The position numbers and the translations under genes were made by a program. Under the pieces are notes generated by a model. The model did no database searches. It had not been told where the DNA came from and saw only the letters and a list, made by a program, of their open reading frames with translations. Below, one piece after another: positions 59,207-64,000 of a stretch of DNA of 64,000 nt (position 1 is the stretch's first letter; the number at the start of each line of letters is the position of its first letter). The stretch is from Nocardia goodfellowii (GTDB taxonomy: Bacteria > Actinomycetota > Actinomycetes > Mycobacteriales > Mycobacteriaceae): contig NZ_JAGGMR010000001.1 of NCBI RefSeq assembly GCF_017875645.1, positions 4,278,001 to 4,342,000 of the forward strand, given 5' to 3'.

Positions 59207-60309
59207 TACGCGCCTCCGAAGACGTAGGCCTTGCGGCGCATCAACACGATGAAGGCCGGTACGCCGACCAGCGCGGTGATCGCCCCCAGCGGAAGCTCGC
59301 GGGGTGCGACGACGGTGCGGGCCAGCAGATCCACCCAGACCATGAGGATCGCGCCGAGAAACGGAGCGACGAGCAGCAGCCGGGCATGCGCCGCGCCGAC
59401 GATCATCCGGGTGATATGCGGAACGATCAGGCCGACGAACCCGATCGTGCCGCTGACGGCGACCATCGCGCCGGTCAGCAGCGCGGTGAGGAGGAACATG
59501 CCGCGCCGGGCGGCCAGGGTGTCCACGCCGAGACTGGCGGCCGTCTCGTCGCCGAGCGACATCACGTCCAGCACGCGGCTGTAGCGCGCCAGCACCGCGA
59601 TCCCCAGTACCGAGACCGCCGCCACCACGGGCAGCGAACCCCAGGTAGCGGCCCCGAACGATCCCATCGACCAGAACAGCACCGTGTTGGTGGCCTCGCC
59701 GGTAGGCGCGAAGTAGATCAGCACACTCATCACAGCCTGGAAGCCGAACGCGAGTGCTACTCCGGTGAGTACGAGTCGCAGCGGTGTCACGCCGAGCCTG
59801 TTGTACGCCACGGCGTAAACGAGTGCGGTCGCGGCCAGCGCGCTGAGGAACGCCCCCACCGAGACGGCGTAGATACCCAGACCCGCCAGGGCGCCGAACA
59901 GCGACACCGTGACCGCCCCGACCGAAGCGCCCGAGGAGACCCCGAGAATGTATGGGTCAGCCAGCGAATTGCGGACCAGTGCTTGAACCACGGCACCTAC
60001 GGCACTGAGCCCCGCCCCGACCACGGCGGCGAGCAGCACCCGCGGAGTGCGGATTTGCCACACGATCTGATAGCGGCTCGCGTCGGCGAGATCCACGCTG
60101 CCGTTGGTCACCGCGGCCCAGAGGAATCGGGCGGTTTCGGTGGGATGGATCGACGCCGAGCCGAACCCGATGGCGACCAGCGCCGAGGCGGTGAGGACTA
60201 CTCCCAGCGTCGCCACCAGCACCGCGGTGCGCGCCGGGGTCGCCAAGCCGTCCTTCGGGGCGCCCGTGCCCAGCGCTGCGGGGCCGCGTACCGCGTTCTG
60301 CGAACTCAC
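59206..60309 (-). CDS. Metallophore ABC transporter permease (FecCD-type)
   Basis: This 367-residue permease has about ten TM helices. Family blocks are QIRTPRVLLAAVVGAGLSAVGAVVQALVRNSLADPYILG, SSGASVGAV, and GTIGFVGLIVPHITRMIVG, the last being the ATPase-contact loop. It is a single fused-size subunit that would homodimerise as in BtuC/HmuU. It is the first gene of the operon; a Fur/Zur-type box lies 27 bp upstream of the GTG. Confidence 0.94.
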   Translation of the reverse strand: MSSQNAVRGPAALGTGAPKDGLATPARTAVLVATLGVVLTASALVAIGFGSASIHPTETARFLWAAVTNGSVDLADASRYQIVWQIRTPRVLLAAVVGAGLSAVGAVVQALVRNSLADPYILGVSSGASVGAVTVSLFGALAGLGIYAVSVGAFLSALAATALVYAVAYNRLGVTPLRLVLTGVALAFGFQAVMSVLIYFAPTGEATNTVLFWSMGSFGAATWGSLPVVAAVSVLGIAVLARYSRVLDVMSLGDETAASLGVDTLAARRGMFLLTALLTGAMVAVSGTIGFVGLIVPHITRMIVGAAHARLLLVAPFLGAILMVWVDLLARTVVAPRELPLGAITALVGVPAFIVLMRRKAYVFGGA

Positions 60310-60335
60310 GTGTCATCTCTTACTGCCGAAGATAT

Positions 60336-60350
60336 TGATAATGATTACCA
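60336..60350 (+). promoter_or_regulatory. Fur/Zur-type box upstream of the importer operon
   Basis: TGATAATGATTACCA matches the general Fur 7-1-7 pattern (TGATAAT-N-ATTATCA) at 13 of 14 positions and the Streptomyces Zur 15-mer at 12 of 15. It is the best of three related boxes in the locus. In actinobacteria the main iron regulator is a DtxR/IdeR protein, so a Fur-family box points first to Zur. Confidence 0.72.
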
Positions 60351-60438
60351 TTTCGGGGTAATTGTCTCAACTCGTCGGTTCCCGGCGGCCATCCGCGCCG
60401 GAGGATCATGATCCGGGCGCGCTCTCGAGCCGATGACA

Positions 60439-60468
60439 CTTGCACTCATCTGGCGTGAGTGCTAAAAC
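60439..60468 (+). promoter_or_regulatory. CIRCE-like element with embedded promoter
   Basis: CTTGCACTC, 9 nt, GAGTGCTAA: the right arm is a perfect CIRCE arm and the left differs at two outer bases. The spacing equals that of the HrcA operator. A promoter fits inside it: TTGCAC at 60440, a 17-nt spacer, then TAAAAC at 60463. CIRCE normally precedes groES/groEL or dnaK, but here the next gene is a small unknown protein. Confidence 0.65.
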
Positions 60469-60587
60469 AAATCTATGTCAAGCGGCATAGGTTATCTGAG
60501 TCGGTAAATTGAATACTGCGGTCGGCGGCAAGGCGCCAACGCCTGGCCCCCGACCGGACTCGGCACTTCTACCCGAGGAGTCGCGTC

Positions 60588-60902
60588 ATGAGCACCACCA
60601 CCGATATTCGATCACCGGACATCCTGGACGCGCGATTGCTTTTGCTCGATCCAGACGTCGAGGCGCTGTTCAGCGCAGTAGAGCAGATCCTGTGCGAAGC
60701 CCTCGACCCGGTGCGGGTGACGGGGCGAAGCAGAGGTTCGGCGCCTGGATCACCCGCGTCGCGGTGTGCGGCGGATCCGGTGGAGCCCGCGCGGCTCAGT
60801 GGGCGTCGGCCCAGAACCGGAAGACCCACCGAGCGTGCACCTCCGCCGGATACCAGGGGTCTATGGGTTCAACAGGAAAGAGATCAATCGAAAGTGAGGT
60901 GA
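60588..60902 (+). CDS. Small Arg/Pro-rich protein of unknown function
   Basis: This is a 104-residue protein. An N-terminal acidic helix region (SPDILDARLLLLDPDVEALFSAVEQILCEAL) is followed by a basic Pro/Arg-rich tail that includes ARLSGRRPRTGRPTERAPP. Small actinobacterial proteins with this layout and a late RSPP-like motif are frequent and uncharacterised. The ATG at 60588 has a strong GAGGAG site 8 nt upstream. It lies about 120 bp downstream of the CIRCE-like promoter, so heat-shock control is possible. Confidence 0.6.
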   Translation: MSTTTDIRSPDILDARLLLLDPDVEALFSAVEQILCEALDPVRVTGRSRGSAPGSPASRCAADPVEPARLSGRRPRTGRPTERAPPPDTRGLWVQQERDQSKVR

Positions 60903-61103
60903 TGACTACATTCGAAAGAACCAGGGACTGAACACATGTCACATCACTCTTCCTGATGGCGGGGTGGGCCGGGCGCTGGTCGCACAGCCCACCCCTACCG
61001 CCGCCGACCGAGGGGGCCGAGGCGTGGACATTCGCGCGATCCCTTGATGGCCCTGCTCAGGCCGCTCCCGACGAGTTCACCTGCATACGAAGAGGATTCA
61101 TCC

Positions 61104-61328
61104 ATGGCGCTATGGCACGCACACCATTATCTTCTGGTTCTGCTCACCACCTTGGCTGCGCTCGCCGTCGCGGGTGTCCCGCCGATCATTCTGCTGATCG
61201 TGCCCGCGATCGCCGCGGTCGCGATCTTGGCCATGCTGATACGCCAACCCCTACCCGAACCCGGCAACCACCATGGGACGGCGGACCCGGTGCGCGCGGC
61301 AGCGGACCGCCCCGAAGCTACCGCCTAG
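61104..61328 (+). CDS. Small membrane protein
   Basis: This is a 74-residue protein with two closely spaced hydrophobic helices (LLVLLTTLAALAVAGVPPIILLIVPAIAAVAILAM) and a polar tail. The His pair near the N-terminus (WHAHHY) is notable. The ATG at 61104 follows AGAGGA. The function is unknown. The 200 bp upstream shows no clear gene. Confidence 0.55.
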   Translation: MALWHAHHYLLVLLTTLAALAVAGVPPIILLIVPAIAAVAILAMLIRQPLPEPGNHHGTADPVRAAADRPEATA

Positions 61329-61418
61329 CGCATGATGTGCGACCCGTGCGCGGCGGGAAACACTGCCCTGCGACACCTTCCGGCGGCATCGTGAGGCGAC
61401 CCAGGTGAGTGCGTCACT

Positions 61419-62600
61419 TCACTCCTCGCGGGGTCCGCTCCAATCGATACAGACCACGACGGCGTCGTCGAGCAGGTCGGTGCCCTCGTGGTAGTCCAGC
61501 AACTCGGTGATGATGGCTCGCGCGGCCTCGGGGGCGGGCAGGTTACTCGACGCGTGGATCGCGAGATCGAGGTTGGTCGTGCCGTATTCGACGCCGGTGG
61601 GCGCCTGCGCGGTGTGGACTCCGTCGCTGACGATGACCAGCCGGTCGCCGGGCTCGACCTGGAAGGTTTGCTCGCGGTAGTCGGTGCCGTCGAACATGCC
61701 GAGCGGCAACTGTGCCTCGAACGAAATCAGTTCGACCGCGCCGTCGCGCAGCCGCAGCGCGCGCGGCGAGCCCGCGTCGACGACACCCACCCGGCCGGTG
61801 GCGATCTCGAAGCGCAGCAACAGCGTCGACACATGCTGGCTGCCCCCGTACTGGGCGTAGACGGCCTGGTCGGCCAGGCAGGCCTGATCGGCGATGTCCA
61901 GGCCGGCTCGGCGTGCGTTCCGGAGGGCGCTGATCGCCAGGTTGGTCAGTAGCGCGGCTCCGATGCCCTGGCCCATGCCGTTGGATACGGTGACGGTCAG
62001 GTACTCCGCCGAGGTGCTCCAGTCGAAGTTGTCGCCGCCGATGGTGTAGGCGGGCTCGAGCTGCCCGCCCAGGGTGTATTCCGCACGGGCGCAACCGCGC
62101 CCGGGCAGCAGTTGCCATTGCATCTCCGCGGCCAGGCTGAGGCGTTCCCTGCGGCGGGCTTGCAGGTAGAGGTCGGTGTCGCGTTCGGCGACGATCAGTT
62201 CGTGGCCCAGCATGGTGCCCAGTCCGGCCAGGATGTCCTGTCGGTCGCCGCTGGGCGCGGACGGCAAGTGGGCTCGCAGGATGCCCAGCCGGTCGCCGCG
62301 CACGGTCACTGGCAGATGGATCACGACGCCTTCGGCTCCCGGTCCGGGTTCCAGGAGCACCTGCTGAGCGCTGAACGCGCGCCCGGCGGTTGTTGTCCTG
62401 ATCGCCAAAGGTGTTGCGGTGTGCGGCAATTCGGTGACCGGTTGCAGCACCGACAGGCGGTAGTCGGCCAGCAGCAGGTCCACCGAGGTCGCGGCGAAAT
62501 CCTGCTGCAGCGTGGCCCGGAGCACGTCGAGCAGTGCGTGGGGTGCGCTGGCGCGCAGTGCCCGCTCGGCGTGCCCGAGCGAGTCACCGGTGCGAGTCAT
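61419..62600 (-). CDS. GAF + PP2C/SpoIIE-type phosphatase-like protein, metal site altered
   Basis: This is a 393-residue protein. An N-terminal GAF-like domain (about residues 20-165) precedes a SpoIIE/RsbU-type PP2C domain. The metal motif GGDNFDW keeps the first Asp pair, and VIVSDGV and DLLDDAVVVC are intact. The second metal-site stretch, normally GD(V)xGHG, reads VSNGMGQG, so Asp is replaced by Asn and His by Gln. Activity may be reduced or changed. The start at ATG 62600 excludes an upstream stretch that overlaps the MarR promoter. Divergent from the MarR gene, near a STAS gene, so partner-switching is likely. Confidence 0.82.
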   Translation of the reverse strand: MTRTGDSLGHAERALRASAPHALLDVLRATLQQDFAATSVDLLLADYRLSVLQPVTELPHTATPLAIRTTTAGRAFSAQQVLLEPGPGAEGVVIHLPVTVRGDRLGILRAHLPSAPSGDRQDILAGLGTMLGHELIVAERDTDLYLQARRRERLSLAAEMQWQLLPGRGCARAEYTLGGQLEPAYTIGGDNFDWSTSAEYLTVTVSNGMGQGIGAALLTNLAISALRNARRAGLDIADQACLADQAVYAQYGGSQHVSTLLLRFEIATGRVGVVDAGSPRALRLRDGAVELISFEAQLPLGMFDGTDYREQTFQVEPGDRLVIVSDGVHTAQAPTGVEYGTTNLDLAIHASSNLPAPEAARAIITELLDYHEGTDLLDDAVVVCIDWSGPREE

Positions 62601-62739
62601 GTGGCCTCCGAGAGTCGGCGCGCCCCCGAGGGCTACGTTGCTGCGGTCGATCGCAACGATTGTCGCGCGACATAAGTTAGATGACGTTACCGCGTGCCAG
62701 GGGTATCGTCGCACCGGGCCGACGTGTCACAGTAGTGGC

Positions 62740-63222
62740 ATGAGCAGTGCGCGGCGGCCGGACCGATCCGGGACCGATCTTGCCGCGACCCTGGAAGAAG
62801 CGGCGGCGCGCCTGGTAGTGCTGTGGGGCCAGGCTCAGCAGGCTGTCGGGACTCGGGTGTCCCCGTCGCAATTGCAGGCCCTGACCATTGTGCAACGGCA
62901 CGGCCAGATCAACCTCAACGGGCTGGCCGCCGAACTCGACGCGATGCCGTCCTCGGCCAGCCGGCTGTGCGACCGGCTGCAGGCGGCGGGATTGCTTGCC
63001 CGCACCGCGAGCCCGGCCAACCGCCGGGAAGTGATGCTCGCGTTGACCAGGGACGGCCAGCGGTTGCTCGCCGAGATCAGTACCACCAGGCGGCGCGCGC
63101 TGGCCCAGGTCCTGCAGGGGATGAGCGCCGCTGGGCGCGTGGCCCTGCTGACCGGGCTGGAGGAATTCACCGCCAGCGCCGAGCAAAGCCCTGTCGTCGC
63201 GGATCAGCAGCGTCGAGCCTGA
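62740..63222 (+). CDS. MarR-family transcriptional regulator
   Basis: This 160-residue regulator has the MarR winged helix: SPSQLQALTIVQRHGQINLNGLAAEL, recognition helix SSASRLCDRLQAAGLLART, and wing SPANRREVMLALTRDGQRLL. It lies between a phosphatase-like gene and a STAS gene, an arrangement repeated in actinobacterial stress-sensing loci. The ATG at 62740 is 140 bp from the divergent phosphatase start. Confidence 0.85.
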   Translation: MSSARRPDRSGTDLAATLEEAAARLVVLWGQAQQAVGTRVSPSQLQALTIVQRHGQINLNGLAAELDAMPSSASRLCDRLQAAGLLARTASPANRREVMLALTRDGQRLLAEISTTRRRALAQVLQGMSAAGRVALLTGLEEFTASAEQSPVVADQQRRA

Positions 63223-63494
63223 CCGGCCCCGCGGTGATCGTTAGTTTCCGTGCGGCAATCGATCAGATATCTGGCGGCTACGGCGTCGAGAGCCCATGGC
63301 GGAGAAGGCAATCAACCGCAACTGACGCTGACGGTGTGCGGTGGCCGAGTGTGTGCGATCGTCGAGGGTCGCCACCCAGCAGGGTCATTGTCCGGGCGCG
63401 CGAATGTTGCCCCGGGGTTGGCTCGTCAACATTTGTCATGAGACAATCGTTTGGTGGATCGCGCCGGACCGATCCCGTGGAGGTGAGGTCGGTA

Positions 63495-63845
63495 GTGAGT
63501 TCATCCAGCGCCGTCCCGGCGATAGGCCCGAGGTCACAACGGTATCGCAACATCGGACCGGGTGAGGTGCGGTGTTTTCCGCAGGAAGTGCCCCCGCGGG
63601 TGGCACTGCGCGGCGAGATCGACTTGACCACGGGTCCGCAGCTGGACCTGGCCTATCAGGAACTCGCGCAACTCCCTGCGGGCGATGTCGTGCTCGACCT
63701 GACCGAAGTCACCTTCCTCGGATGCGTGGCACTCCGCCTCGTGTTCGGGCTCACCGCCCGACTGGCGCCGACCGGACACGAGGTCGTCATTCACGCGCCG
63801 AGCCCGCCCGCCCGGCGCCTGCTCGAGCTCGCGGGCTTCCTGTAG
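63495..63845 (+). CDS. STAS-domain anti-anti-sigma-like protein lacking the phospho-Ser
   Basis: This 116-residue STAS-fold protein has VALRGEIDLTTGPQLDLAYQEL, VVLDLTEVTFLGCVALRLVFGL and GHEVVIHAPSPPARRLLELAGF. In SpoIIAA/RsbV proteins the phosphorylated Ser sits in a DSSG motif at the start of the helix; here that position reads GCVA. So classical on/off phosphorylation is not possible, unless another residue serves. A GTG start at 63495 follows GGAGGTGAGG; an ATG at 63438 would add 19 residues. It is 272 bp after marR. Confidence 0.78.
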   Translation: MSSSSAVPAIGPRSQRYRNIGPGEVRCFPQEVPPRVALRGEIDLTTGPQLDLAYQELAQLPAGDVVLDLTEVTFLGCVALRLVFGLTARLAPTGHEVVIHAPSPPARRLLELAGFL

Positions 63846-64000
63846 GGACCGCTCGAATGCGATCAACTGCCCCGCGAGAGATCCGGTAACGCGGTCACCG
63901 CGTTCGACGACTAGATTTTTGTGCGTGGGTGCGTGCCCGGATACTCTGTGTAGCCGGGAAGTTGATTCTTCTCCGGTCTGGTTGTAATAGTCACGCTGCG
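63846..64000. other. Window end, no gene seen
   Basis: The last 155 bp become AT-richer toward the edge, consistent with a promoter for a gene beyond the window. No coding frame, hairpin or known motif could be supported. Confidence 0.5.

Noticed and set aside
60588..60902. Frameshift in the small Arg/Pro-rich gene
   Set aside because: The tail ARLSGRRPRTGRPTERAPP stays in the original frame and has the layout of other actinobacterial small proteins, so no shift is needed.

Overview
This window is a 64 kb stretch of high-GC actinobacterial chromosome. Gene content and style suggest Nocardia or a close relative in the Mycobacteriales. The main reasons are RbpA, a DrrAB-type exporter after a large NRPS, TldD/TldE, many short regulators next to their targets, frequent GTG starts with 1-4 nt overlaps, and a MIRU-like coupling repeat. 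No rRNA, tRNA, CRISPR array, insertion sequence or prophage was seen.

Layout. 1-1030 is the start of an arsenite-resistance operon (arsR, ACR3). 1.1-5.4 kb holds an MFS drug exporter with a divergent TetR, a SnoaL-like protein, a methyltransferase and a RidA protein. 5.5-9.4 kb is cobN under a cobalamin riboswitch. 9.6-17.4 kb is a run of small regulator-target pairs: WYL regulator, epoxide hydrolase, XRE regulator with a methionine aminopeptidase, and PadR with a VOC protein. 17.4-20.4 kb is tldE-tldD. 20.5-28.5 kb carries TetR, a TauE-type permease, a two-component pair, FxsA, a Uma2-type nuclease, an amidohydrolase and Lnt.

28.9-44.9 kb is a biosynthetic operon. It has one 4,617-residue, four-module NRPS (C-A-PCP four times, then TE) whose first module resembles EntF and carries a serine code. 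A 73-residue protein, a MIRU-like element and a DrrAB ABC exporter follow. 45-51 kb is housekeeping and conserved genes, including rbpA, a zinc-ribbon-like protein, a membrane protein, an M23 peptidase, an ArsR regulator, a GT9 glycosyltransferase and an HdeD-like protein.

51.1-60.4 kb is the most interesting region. A tightly coupled operon encodes a Y4yA-type fold-III PLP enzyme, a cysteine-synthase/rhodanese fusion and a SufS-like cysteine desulfurase. Facing it are a methyltransferase, an MFS exporter and a complete FecBCD-type metallophore ABC importer. All three promoter regions carry closely related 15-bp Fur/Zur-type boxes. I infer a non-NRPS, possibly sulfur-containing, metallophore system that may respond to zinc. 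60.4-63.9 kb holds a CIRCE-like element before a small unknown gene, a small membrane protein, and a degenerate partner-switching set (PP2C-like phosphatase, MarR, STAS protein).
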